Shown: positions 1 to 7,607 of the stretch, piece after piece
Layout of the letters: every line of letters starts with the position of its first letter
Numbering within the stretch: the first letter of the stretch is position 1
Source: Verrucomicrobiota bacterium
GTDB taxonomy: Bacteria > Verrucomicrobiota > Verrucomicrobiia > Limisphaerales > Pedosphaeraceae
DNA: 64,000 nucleotides
Direction of reading: 5' to 3'
Assembly: GCA_021325145.1 (NCBI GenBank)
Contig: JAJPHR010000031.1
Coordinates: 112,262-176,261 of the forward strand
Position numbers and translations under genes: made by a program
The notes under the pieces: generated by a model
The model's input: the letters and a program-made list of their open reading frames with translations, nothing else
What the model was told of the DNA's origin: nothing
The model's database searches: none

Positions 1-86
1 CAGGGGGATTGAATAAACTTTAAATAAAACTGTCTTATAGTTGGCATCCGGGGCAGAATGCCCCAGATTCCGTTTTTTTAGATGCT

Positions 87-323
87 ATGAAGTTGACCAA
101 ATCAAGCGCTCTCCCCTCCCTCGAAAAGGGCCAATTATGGCAGACAGAAAAGGGCCATGTGGAAATCATGGAGGTGGGGAAGACACTGACCCATTACCGC
201 CTTTTCCAAAACCAAAAGCGAGTTCCCACCAGTCTGGGTCGCATTCAGATGGTGCAGGATTACCTCAAGAAGAACGGGGGCCGACTCGTTAAAAACGAGC
301 GGCTGGCCAAGGCAAAGGCCTGA
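87..323 (+). CDS. small hypothetical protein (78 aa)
   Basis: A 78-residue, lysine-rich basic protein with no signal peptide or membrane segment. The central part (WQTEKGHVEIMEVGKTLTHY, then RLFQ) reads like a small beta-rich domain, and the tail is helical and basic (DYLKKNGGRLVKNERLAKAK). I do not recognise a named family. The ATG at 87 is preferred over an overlapping ORF from 41 in another frame, because the 87 frame gives an ordinary soluble composition while the other is Pro/Gly/His-rich and looks non-coding. No clear Shine-Dalgarno is visible. It stands alone, convergent with the beta-propeller gene downstream. Confidence 0.55.
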   Translation: MKLTKSSALPSLEKGQLWQTEKGHVEIMEVGKTLTHYRLFQNQKRVPTSLGRIQMVQDYLKKNGGRLVKNERLAKAKA

Positions 324-383
324 CCGGGGAAGGAAGTTACGCGTGCCAAACGCCATTGGGTTTGGCGCCGGATGGGGAAAGTG

Positions 384-1658
384 CTACCTTGCCGACACGT
401 CCAGACAGACGCCTTCCTTTGTGCTGCGGGCGTAAATCCGCCCGTTGCTCACGCTGACGCTGTTCCAGCACTTGCCGGCCAGGATGTGGCTGCGCGCCGT
501 TTCGACGTATCCGCTGGGGCTCGTCTTCACGATAACCAGATCGCCCGAGTCGCTCAGCACCAGCACATGGCCGTCGGCGAGCGTGCAACCGCCGGGACCG
601 AAGCCCCCCTTGTTCCACATGATTTTGCCCGAGGCAATATCCACGCACTTAAGCGGGCCGGTGCCGAATTGAGCCTGCCCGAACAGGCCGTACAGAAAAC
701 CGTTGGTGCAAACCGGCGTGCTCCAGTGGTTGTTAAGCACACTGGCGGGTTGAAACCAGAGCGAACTGGCGGCGAACGCATCACCCGATCGTGTGATTTG
801 GCATGCGCCGGCTCCAACCCCATAGCCTGCCGAGCAATAGACAATGTCCCCGGAGACAACAGGCGACATGGCCGTGGACACCGCATGTTTGAAAGGATAA
901 CGCCACAGCACGGAACCGGTCTCGGGGACTACGGAAACCAGGCCGCTTTGGGTAAAGAAAATAATCTGCCGAACGTCGGAAATGGTGGTGGCGACCGGCG
1001 TGGAATGGGTTATCTGCTCACTGAGCGCCTTCCAAACCACGTGACCGTCAGTTTTATCGAACGCCAGGAGCGATTGTCCCGCGCCGCCGCCCATGACGAA
1101 AACAAGGTTGCCATCAATCAGCGGAGAAGCGGCGCTTTGCCAGTGAATGTTGCGGGCGGCAAACTCGGCAATCAAGTTTTTCGACCAGACCTCATGGCCG
1201 GTGGCGGCATCGAAGCATTGCAACACAAGCCTGGAGGACAAAGTGTAAACCTTGCCACTGTCAAACGAGGGAGTGGAACGCGGGCCATCGCCGCCATCAT
1301 TGCCAGGAACACCCCGGTTGCCGCCGTCATCGTATTTGGCGATTCCCACCTTGGCAGCCCAAAGCTCCTTGCCGGTGTCCGCATCAAGTGCAATACAAAC
1401 CTCCTGTTTGGCGCCCTCGATCTCACGATTGACCAGCGTGAACGCTTTGCCGGAGGCGACCGTAAAGGCGCTGAAGCCATCGGTCAGGGGACTTTTCCAG
1501 ATTTGTCGCGGACCTTCGTGGGGCCAGGTAGTGAGGATCTTCTCGGAACTCGCGCCGTTATGGCTGGGCCCGCGAAACTGGGTCCAGTCTTCGGACAAGG
1601 CCGGCTGTAGAAAGAGGCTGGCCAGAATCGCCTGGAATACAATGCCTGTTGGTTTCAT
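384..1658 (-). CDS. secreted PQQ-like beta-propeller repeat protein
   Basis: A 424-residue exported protein. An N-terminal hydrophobic signal (residues 1-22, ending near QPALS) is followed by DWTQFRGPSHNG, the opening typical of planctomycete and verrucomicrobial PQQ-like/BamB-like propellers. Blade repeats are visible as recurring A.D..TG...W motifs: ALDADTGKELWAAKVG, CFDAATGHEVWSKN, AFDKTDGHVVWKAL, VVPETGSVLWRYP, CVDIASGKIMWNKG. These fit a seven- or eight-bladed propeller. No catalytic cysteine or haem motif is seen, so a PQQ enzyme is not claimed; in this family the role is usually unknown (scaffold or extracellular binding). The next gene on the same strand is a pseudopilin, but the 83-bp gap gives no proof of an operon. 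Confidence 0.85.
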   Translation of the reverse strand: MKPTGIVFQAILASLFLQPALSEDWTQFRGPSHNGASSEKILTTWPHEGPRQIWKSPLTDGFSAFTVASGKAFTLVNREIEGAKQEVCIALDADTGKELWAAKVGIAKYDDGGNRGVPGNDGGDGPRSTPSFDSGKVYTLSSRLVLQCFDAATGHEVWSKNLIAEFAARNIHWQSAASPLIDGNLVFVMGGGAGQSLLAFDKTDGHVVWKALSEQITHSTPVATTISDVRQIIFFTQSGLVSVVPETGSVLWRYPFKHAVSTAMSPVVSGDIVYCSAGYGVGAGACQITRSGDAFAASSLWFQPASVLNNHWSTPVCTNGFLYGLFGQAQFGTGPLKCVDIASGKIMWNKGGFGPGGCTLADGHVLVLSDSGDLVIVKTSPSGYVETARSHILAGKCWNSVSVSNGRIYARSTKEGVCLDVSAR

Positions 1659-1741
1659 CGAGCATCACACTCGAATATCGAACGGCATTGTCAACTAAAT
1701 CCTTTGATGACAAAGAAGCGCACGCCAACGGTCAACAGGAA

Positions 1742-2119
1742 TTACTGAAGGACGTGATTTGTCGGATTGATCTGGCAGGTCGGCGGAGTGGCGAGATCGC
1801 CCATCGTGTAACTTGCCCCGAAGTTTTGGGTGGGATCGTTCGGGCAGGCGGGTCGCATGCCGGCAGTGCCGCGTCCCAGATAAGGCTGAATCTGGTCGAT
1901 GGATGGCGTATTTGTGCCGGTGACCTTGTTCTCAAGCGCCCATTGCTGTTTGGCGCCATCAATCTGGCGCAAATTATTGATGCAGGCGGTGGCCTGGCTG
2001 TTCGAGCGGGCGCGCACCCAATTGGGCATTGCGATGGCCGCCAGCAAGCCAATGATGGAAACAACGATCATGATCTCCACAAGTGTGAAGCCGGCGAAAC
2101 GCGATTTTCTTGCAGCCAT
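1742..2119 (-). CDS. type II secretion/type IV pilin-like pseudopilin
   Basis: A 125-residue protein with a class III prepilin signal: basic leader (MAARKSRFA), then G-FTLVE, the prepilin peptidase site with Glu at +5, and a hydrophobic helix IMIVVSIIGLLAAIAMPNW. The segment ARSNSQATACINNLRQIDGAKQQWA is typical of GspG-like pseudopilins of Verrucomicrobia and Planctomycetes. The C-terminal domain is short and contains two Cys residues (CPNDP and TCQIN) that could form a disulfide. The gene stands alone with no other secretion genes nearby, as is usual for the many dispersed pseudopilins of these phyla. The function of single copies is unknown. Confidence 0.88.
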   Translation of the reverse strand: MAARKSRFAGFTLVEIMIVVSIIGLLAAIAMPNWVRARSNSQATACINNLRQIDGAKQQWALENKVTGTNTPSIDQIQPYLGRGTAGMRPACPNDPTQNFGASYTMGDLATPPTCQINPTNHVLQ

Positions 2120-2466
2120 GATTCAGGTCTTTCTATATGTCCGGTTGATGCTTGACGATTGGAAGGCTCAACCCAATCTGGTCAGTCACCCAGGACTTTC
2201 TGATTACGAACAAGGGGTATGAGCACAGGGTATGCCAAGCGAATAATGGACGTTGGTCCTCACCTTCCTGCTCTCAACAGCCACTTTGGCTGGACTTCCG
2301 TTGGGCCGCTGGAAAACGTGGCGCAACTGTCCAACGTTTATGCCTAGAATTGGGACAGCCGAGAACGGGACACTGCAACGATGGGTGCACCTAATGCCCT
2401 GGGAGGGCTCGGGCTCGATCGCGTCCGAATGCTTGTTGCGTGTCAATCCTGTGTTAAGCTCTGCGC
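2120..2466. other. intergenic region between divergent genes
   Basis: About 350 bp separate the pseudopilin (leftward) from the M50 protease (rightward). Open frames here are short and have no coding character. It should hold both promoters, but I see no convincing -35/-10 pair, repeat or RNA gene in it. Confidence 0.4.
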
Positions 2467-3384
2467 ATGTTTCGCAGTCGGCAGGGTTCCATATGGTTGT
2501 TCCGCTTCGCCGGAATCGATGTTTATTTGCACTGGATGTGGTTCGTGATGGCGGTTTTTCAGGTCCAACGCCGCACGGGATATTCTTCGCTGGCGTGGAG
2601 CGTGGCCGAGTATCTGTCCTTGTTCGTAATTGTGTTGTTGCACGAGTTTGGCCACGCTTTGGCCTGCCGGTCCGTGGGCGGACAAGCGAACCAAATCGTG
2701 CTTTGGCTGCTGGGAGGCGTCGCTTACGTGGCCCCACCCCAAAGACCGGGCGCGGTGCTTTGGAGTCTGGCCGCGGGTCCGTTGGTCAATGTGCTGCTGG
2801 CCCCTTTATTGGTCGGCCTTTGGGTCCTGAGCGGCACTTGGGGCTGGCAGGAAACCGCGCCGGATCTCTATCGCCTAATCCTGCACATTATGGCGATCAA
2901 CCTGGTGTTGCTCTGCTTCAACCTGCTGCCGATTTATCCGCTCGATGGCGGCCAAATCCTTCGCGCACTGCTTTGGTTTCCATTAGGGCAGGCGCGCAGC
3001 CTGGTGATTGCGACAGTCATCGGATTCGTGGGATTGATTGGGTTCGTCGTTCTTACCTTTGCGCTGCGCTCGCCTTGGTACGCGCTGATGTGTGCGTTCA
3101 TTTTCATCAACTGTGGAAAAGGTCTGCTGGAGGGGCTTGCCCTGCTGCGCATGGCAAAAGCCCCGCGCCGGGAGGGGTTTGCGTGTCCGGCCTGCCATGC
3201 CCCACCGCCGCGTGGATCGTTTTGGACGTGCAGCAAATGTCGGAAGCCATTCGACATTTTCGAGACGCTCGGCTTCTGCCCCAATTGCGGAGTCGAGTAT
3301 TCCGCAACCAGGTGTTTCGAGTGCGGAGAAATGGCGCCGATGAGCTTCTGGATGGGCGGGCCCGTTCCGCCGGTAGTCAAATGA
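2467..3384 (+). CDS. M50 (site-2) family membrane metalloprotease with C-terminal zinc ribbons
   Basis: A 305-residue polytopic protein. The first zinc motif HEFGH is at residues 59-63 inside a transmembrane helix (LFVIVLLHEFGHALA). The second motif is NLLPIYPLDGG with the metal-ligand Asp near residue 160. Both are diagnostic of site-2 intramembrane proteases (SpoIVFB/S2P). About six hydrophobic segments precede residue 235. The C-terminal 70 residues carry four CxxC-like pairs (CPAC, CSKC, CPNC, CFEC), which predicts two zinc ribbons on the cytoplasmic side. The substrate is unknown; in this family it is usually an anti-sigma factor or membrane-bound regulator, and no such partner is adjacent. 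The ATG at 2467 gives a sensible short N-terminus. Confidence 0.88.
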   Translation: MFRSRQGSIWLFRFAGIDVYLHWMWFVMAVFQVQRRTGYSSLAWSVAEYLSLFVIVLLHEFGHALACRSVGGQANQIVLWLLGGVAYVAPPQRPGAVLWSLAAGPLVNVLLAPLLVGLWVLSGTWGWQETAPDLYRLILHIMAINLVLLCFNLLPIYPLDGGQILRALLWFPLGQARSLVIATVIGFVGLIGFVVLTFALRSPWYALMCAFIFINCGKGLLEGLALLRMAKAPRREGFACPACHAPPPRGSFWTCSKCRKPFDIFETLGFCPNCGVEYSATRCFECGEMAPMSFWMGGPVPPVVK

Positions 3385-3412
3385 TGGAGGCCCGACCGCC
3401 TGCTCAGCTGGC

Positions 3413-3437
3413 ATGGAGTCCCGGTTTCAGCCGGTGG
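3413..3437 (+). repeat. possible half copy of the ATGGAGTCCCG palindromic element
   Basis: Starts ATGGAGTCCCG, the same end sequence as the 87-bp element inside the NRPS gene, then diverges (GTTTCAGCCGGTGG). It lies in the short gap between the M50 protease and the convergent ParA gene. No matching second arm is visible, so this is a weak call. Confidence 0.35.
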
Positions 3438-3479
3438 AACTATCGCATGGTCGAGCAGGCAGGCAAAGGACTGCCTGTC

Positions 3480-4274
3480 CTACTGAGCAGGTGCCTGGCC
3501 TAATCCCAACCGCTTGAGCACTTCAGCCGCTAATAACTCGTACGCCGCTGTGGCCGGGCTATACGGGTCGTAGTACATGATGGGCTGGCCGAAGCTGGGC
3601 GCCTCGGCCACTTTGGTCGTGCGCGGAATGAGCGTCTCAAAAACCTTCTCGCCGAAATGTTCGCGCACCTCGCTCACCACCTGCTGCGAAAGTTTCGTGC
3701 GGCCGTCGTACATGGTCATCACGATGCCCAGCAATTCCAGGCGTGCGTTCACGCCGTTCTCACGAAGCTGGCGGAGGATCCGGGTCACCATCGAAATGCC
3801 TTCGAGCGCGTAATACTCGCATTGCAACGGCACCAGCAAGCCATCCGCGGCAGTAAATGCGTTCAGAGTGAGTATCCCCAAAGACGGCGGGCAATCCACC
3901 AGCACGAGATCAAAGCGCTGGGATTCGAGGATGGGAACCAACGCCTCGGAAGCGCGCTGCAAATGTCTTTCGGACCGGGCCAGTTCGATGTCCGCGCCGC
4001 ACATATCGACTTCACCGGGAATGATTTCGAGGCGCTCGTATGCGGTGGGTTTGATTTTATCCGCGAGCGGTCCTTCGCCCAGCAAGGGACGGTAGGCGCT
4101 GGCCCCTTCGGTCTTTTCCAACCCCAACCCGCTGGTCGCGTTGGCCTGGGGATCGAGGTCGAAAAGCAGCACCCGCCGGCCCACGGCGGCGATGCAGGCC
4201 GCCAGATTAACGGCCGTTGTGGTCTTGCCCACCCCGCCCTTTTGGTTCGCAACCGCGATAACTTTAGTTGGCAC
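3480..4274 (-). CDS. ParA/Soj-family chromosome partitioning ATPase
   Basis: A 264-residue deviant Walker-type ATPase. It begins KVIAVANQKGGVGKTTTAVN (deviant Walker A with both lysines), followed by LLFDLDPQANATSG (Walker A' region) and LVLVDCPPSLGILTLNA (Walker B). These are the hallmarks of Soj/ParA proteins that drive chromosome or cargo segregation together with a ParB-type activator. A TTG lies one codon upstream, but the GTG at 4274 is the more likely start. No parB is next to it in the window, unlike the usual parAB pair, so it could be the chromosomal ParA with a distant parB or a ParA-like cargo positioner. It converges with the M50 protease gene. Confidence 0.92.
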   Translation of the reverse strand: MPTKVIAVANQKGGVGKTTTAVNLAACIAAVGRRVLLFDLDPQANATSGLGLEKTEGASAYRPLLGEGPLADKIKPTAYERLEIIPGEVDMCGADIELARSERHLQRASEALVPILESQRFDLVLVDCPPSLGILTLNAFTAADGLLVPLQCEYYALEGISMVTRILRQLRENGVNARLELLGIVMTMYDGRTKLSQQVVSEVREHFGEKVFETLIPRTTKVAEAPSFGQPIMYYDPYSPATAAYELLAAEVLKRLGLGQAPAQ

Positions 4275-4517
4275 CAAGCAGGTTTAAAGAAATCGGGGCT
4301 GGTATTCAAGGTTTCTAACCCGGATGTTTAATTGCCTGCGGTGTCCCTTGGTCAGCGCAGCGCCCCCGAGCTGGAGCGTAAGCGGGCACTTTCCAAAAAT
4401 TCCTCCTGGCTCAACTCTTTCGGTGGCTCGGGTGCTTTGCGCGCTGGCTTGATATTTGCTTGATATTTATTTGAGAGATTGCTGGATTTTCTCGCGGGTC
4501 GGACGCACACTATGTTC

Positions 4518-4871
4518 ATGAAACTGATTCTTTCGCCACACAACGTCACTCTCACCAAAGCGATTGAGAACCACATCGAAAAGCGAATTGACAAGCTCGA
4601 ACACATTGACCACTACGGGATCAGGGTTCGTGTATGCCTGGAGCACGACGCCACCAAGGCGCCCGAACGGGCATTCACCTGTTCGATGCAGCTATCCGAG
4701 CCTGGACCCGACTTGTTTGCGGAAGATTCCGAAGCTGATCTCTACGCGGCCATTGACCTGGTAACGAAGAAGATCGAACAACAAATTCGCAAGCGCCAAA
4801 GCAAGTTCAAGGCGCGCAACCACACACTGGCCTCGCGCACCAAGCGCCGCCGGCAGGAAGCCGAGATCTAA
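4518..4871 (+). CDS. hpf: ribosome hibernation promoting factor (HPF/RaiA family)
   Basis: A 117-residue protein beginning MKLILSPHNVTLTKAIENHI and continuing EKRIDKLEHIDHYGIRVRVC, then ATKAPERAFTCSMQL and DLYAAIDLVTKKIEQQIRKRQSKFK. This is the beta-alpha-beta-beta-beta-alpha fold of HPF/YfiA, with the conserved D.YAAID signature before the last helix. It binds the 30S decoding centre and silences ribosomes in stationary phase. It is the short form, lacking the C-terminal dimerisation domain of long HPF. ATGs occur at 4512 and 4518; 4518 matches the family start. The amidohydrolase begins six bases after its stop, so the two are probably co-transcribed. Confidence 0.9.
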   Translation: MKLILSPHNVTLTKAIENHIEKRIDKLEHIDHYGIRVRVCLEHDATKAPERAFTCSMQLSEPGPDLFAEDSEADLYAAIDLVTKKIEQQIRKRQSKFKARNHTLASRTKRRRQEAEI

Positions 4872-4876
4872 GCCGC

Positions 4877-6235
4877 GTGCACGCCGAGAACCCGCCATGG
4901 ATTGTCCCGGCCATGCCGCGTCCTCAACCGCCAGATTCCATCGCCCCGGCCCGCGCGACATCCTTGTTGCTGCGGGCCCGCGTTTTGATTCCAATCGCGC
5001 GGCCACCGATTGACGACGGCGCGGTTGTCATCGCAGGCAATCGCATCCGGGCTGTGGGCCGATGGAAGGATCTTTCGCGCGGGCACAGTGGCGAGGTGGC
5101 GGATCTGGGTGAAGCAATTGTCCTGCCCGGCCTCGTCAATGCGCATTGTCATTTGGACTACACCGCGATGGCCGGCGAACTTGCGCCGCCGAAGAAATTC
5201 ACCGATTGGCTCAAACTCATCACCACCTGCAAGTCCGGCCTCACCTATTCTGATTTCGCGCAATCCTGGTTGACTGGCGCCCGGATGCTCGCGCGAACAG
5301 GCACCACCACGGTCGGAGACGTGGAAATGGTGCCGGAACTGCTTCCCGAGGTTTGGACCGCCACGCCCTTGCGCGTGATTTCGTTCGTGGAAATGACCGG
5401 CATCAAAAGTCGTCGCCCGGCCGCTGAGATTCTCCGCGAGGCAATGGAGTTCGTGCGCTTGCTGACTCATGAACGCTGCCGCCTTGGTCTGTCGCCGCAT
5501 GCCCCCTACTCCACCGCCCCGGAATTGCTCCACCTGACGGCGCGAGCCAGCCGTCAACACCGGTTGCGGATGGTCACACACGTGGCGGAGTCGGATCAGG
5601 AATTCGACATGTTCATGCACGGGCGCGGTGAGATGTTCGACTGGATGGCGCGCAGCAAGCGCGACATGTCCGACTGTGGGTTGGGCAGTCCCGTGCAGCA
5701 TCTGGAGCGCCAGGGCGCGCTGAGCCCGAATCTGCTAGCGGTCCACGTCAATTATCTTGGCGCCGGGGATGCCGCGCTGCTGGGCCGCCGGAAGGTGCAT
5801 GTCGTCCATTGCCCCCGGAGCCATGCTTACTTCAAACACCGAGCCTTTCCATTTGAGGAACTGAGCAAAGTGGGTGTTAACATTTGCCTCGGAACTGACA
5901 GCCTGGCCAGCGTGCTTAAATCGAAGAAACAAGCGATGGAACTGAACCTTTTCGACGAAATGCGCGAACTGGCCAACCGCAGGCCTTCCTTGCCGCCGCA
6001 GACGATTCTGCGAATGGCCACGATCAATGGCGCGAACGCGCTGGGCTTGCGCCGCGAGGTCGGGGAGCTTTCGCCCAATGCTTTCGCAGACCTGATTGCG
6101 ATTGCGTGCAAAGGGAATGCCGCAGAGAGCTTTGAGCACGTCGTGCATCATTCCGGGTCGCTCAGCGCCAGCATGATCGATGGCCAATGGATTATCGCGC
6201 CTGAGAGTGTGGAAACTGCGAGTTCGGCAGGTTGA
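4877..6235 (+). CDS. amidohydrolase superfamily protein (ATZ/TRZ-type deaminase-like)
   Basis: A 452-residue metal-dependent hydrolase if it starts at GTG 4877; an ATG at 4913 is also possible. Metal motifs occur in family order: PGLVNAHCHLDYTAM (HxH at residues 90 and 92), LSPHAPYST, MVTHVAESDQEF (metal His), VVHCPRSHAYFKH and CLGTDSLAS (catalytic Asp). The closest general type is the chlorohydrolase/S-adenosylhomocysteine or 6-aminodeoxyfutalosine deaminase group; the substrate cannot be read from sequence. The gene is wedged between hpf and bioF, three bases from bioF, but a role in biotin synthesis would be speculation. The last dozen residues (ESVETASSAG) are non-conserved in appearance. 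Confidence 0.85.
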   Translation: MHAENPPWIVPAMPRPQPPDSIAPARATSLLLRARVLIPIARPPIDDGAVVIAGNRIRAVGRWKDLSRGHSGEVADLGEAIVLPGLVNAHCHLDYTAMAGELAPPKKFTDWLKLITTCKSGLTYSDFAQSWLTGARMLARTGTTTVGDVEMVPELLPEVWTATPLRVISFVEMTGIKSRRPAAEILREAMEFVRLLTHERCRLGLSPHAPYSTAPELLHLTARASRQHRLRMVTHVAESDQEFDMFMHGRGEMFDWMARSKRDMSDCGLGSPVQHLERQGALSPNLLAVHVNYLGAGDAALLGRRKVHVVHCPRSHAYFKHRAFPFEELSKVGVNICLGTDSLASVLKSKKQAMELNLFDEMRELANRRPSLPPQTILRMATINGANALGLRREVGELSPNAFADLIAIACKGNAAESFEHVVHHSGSLSASMIDGQWIIAPESVETASSAG

Positions 6236-6238
6236 TAA

Positions 6239-7456
6239 GTGAACGTGAGCGATTTCACTTCTGAACTCCGCGAGCGGCTCGAAGCAATCAAGGCGCAGGA
6301 TCTTTACCGCGAATTGCGCCGGGTCGATTCCGCCCAGGAGCCGCGGCTCGAGCTCGGCGGGAAATCCTTGCTGAACTTTTCCTCGAACGATTACCTCGGG
6401 CTGGCCAATCATCCCGCCCTAAAAGAAGCGGCGGTCAAAGCCATTGAACGGTTTGGGGCCGGATCGGGGGCATCGCGGTTGATTTGCGGCTCATTGGCAC
6501 CGCATCATGAATTGGAAGCGGCGCTGGCCAATTTCAAACAGACCGAGGCCGCCCTTTCGTTTTCCTCCGGTTACATGGCGGCGGTTGGAACGATCTGCGC
6601 CATCGCGGGCAAGGAAGACATCGTCGTGATCGACAAGTTGGTCCACGCCTGCATCATCGATGCCGCGCGGCTTTCGGGCGCGAAACTCCGCGTTTATCCC
6701 CACAACGACTTAAATGCGCTCCAGGAGATCCTCCACTGGGCGGCGCGGCAGGAGCCGACCTCCGGCAAACGCCGCCCGCACACTCTCATCGTGACGGAGA
6801 GCGTATTTTCCATGGACGGAGATGTTGCCCCTCTGCGCGAACTCGTTGAGCTCAAGGAGAAATTTGGAGCCTGGTTGATGGTGGATGAAGCGCACGCCAC
6901 GGGAATCTTTGGACGGAACCGCTGCGGACTGGCCGAGGAAATGAAGGTCGCCGATAAAATCGAGATTCAGATGGGAACGCTCGGCAAGGCTCTGGGGGCG
7001 TCCGGCGGTTACATTTGCGGATCGAAAATGTTGATCGAATACTTGATCAATCGCGCGCGAACGTTCATTTTTTCGACCGCTCCCGTCCCAGCCGCAGCCG
7101 CAGCAGCCCGGGCGGGAATCGAATTGGTCCAATCGGGCGAGGGCGAAGCGCGCGGCCATCGACTCTGGGCGGGGATAAACCAGGTTGAGGATGCCTTGAT
7201 TAAGTCCGGTTGGGATCTGCCGGGTGTTCGCAGCGCGATTATTCCCCTGATGATCGGCGAAGAAGCACAGGCGGTGGCCACAACTCTCATGCTGCGTGAA
7301 CAGGGCATTTTTATTCCGGCGATCCGATATCCGACGGTGGCGCGCGGTGAGGCCAGATTGCGCCTGACATTGACGGCCGGGCACACGGCGGAGGACATCG
7401 CGACTCTGCTGGCTGCGCTGGCTAAACTGCCACCGACGAAATGTGCGCGCCCTTGA
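6239..7456 (+). CDS. bioF: 8-amino-7-oxononanoate synthase
   Basis: A 405-residue PLP enzyme of the alpha-oxoamine synthase family. It condenses pimeloyl-ACP/CoA with L-alanine to make KAPA in biotin synthesis. Visible motifs: LLNFSSNDYLGLANHP, GAGSGASRLICGSLAPHHELE, SVFSMDGDVAPL, LMVDEAHATGIFG (PLP-binding Asp), and GTLGKALGASGGYICG with the Schiff-base Lys near residue 250. 2-Amino-3-ketobutyrate CoA ligase is a sister enzyme, but the bioA gene 150 bp downstream supports BioF. The GTG start at 6239 comes three bases after the amidohydrolase stop, so translation is probably coupled. A perfect 14-bp hairpin lies between bioF and bioA. Confidence 0.92.
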   Translation: MNVSDFTSELRERLEAIKAQDLYRELRRVDSAQEPRLELGGKSLLNFSSNDYLGLANHPALKEAAVKAIERFGAGSGASRLICGSLAPHHELEAALANFKQTEAALSFSSGYMAAVGTICAIAGKEDIVVIDKLVHACIIDAARLSGAKLRVYPHNDLNALQEILHWAARQEPTSGKRRPHTLIVTESVFSMDGDVAPLRELVELKEKFGAWLMVDEAHATGIFGRNRCGLAEEMKVADKIEIQMGTLGKALGASGGYICGSKMLIEYLINRARTFIFSTAPVPAAAAAARAGIELVQSGEGEARGHRLWAGINQVEDALIKSGWDLPGVRSAIIPLMIGEEAQAVATTLMLREQGIFIPAIRYPTVARGEARLRLTLTAGHTAEDIATLLAALAKLPPTKCARP

Positions 7457-7531
7457 TTATCAATCGAGGCATGGGGTTCCGCCTTCAGCTAGGATGTTTC
7501 ACAGCCGCTTCAACCCGGCTACGCAAGGCAA

Positions 7532-7563
7532 GGTAGGGCGCGCAGTCCTCTGCGCGCCCTACC
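7532..7563. repeat. perfect hairpin repeat (GGTAGGGCGCGCAG type)
   Basis: GGTAGGGCGCGCAG at 7532-7545 is followed by a TCCT loop and the exact reverse complement at 7550-7563. It lies between bioF and bioA. It belongs to a dispersed intergenic family with GGCAGTCC-type loops seen also near 12933, 29398, 59415 and 61986. No T-run follows, so it does not look like a simple intrinsic terminator. Confidence 0.8.
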
Positions 7564-7607
7564 CAGTTTCGGTATGAAATCATATTTTGCGCTCCGAAGT
7601 CCGTCGA

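Noticed and set aside
372..1610. 412-residue plus-strand ORF opposite the beta-propeller gene
   Set aside because: Antisense shadow caused by high GC; composition is unlike protein and the minus-strand frame has a signal peptide and propeller repeats.
4352..4606. 84-residue minus-strand frame before hpf
   Set aside because: Its second half (KELSQEEFLESARLR) looks protein-like, but the first half is antisense to the conserved start of hpf and no start codon or SD is convincing. Kept out for lack of support.
7532..7563. Hairpin after bioF as an intrinsic terminator
   Set aside because: No T-run follows and the same type occurs in many gaps; treated as a dispersed repeat.
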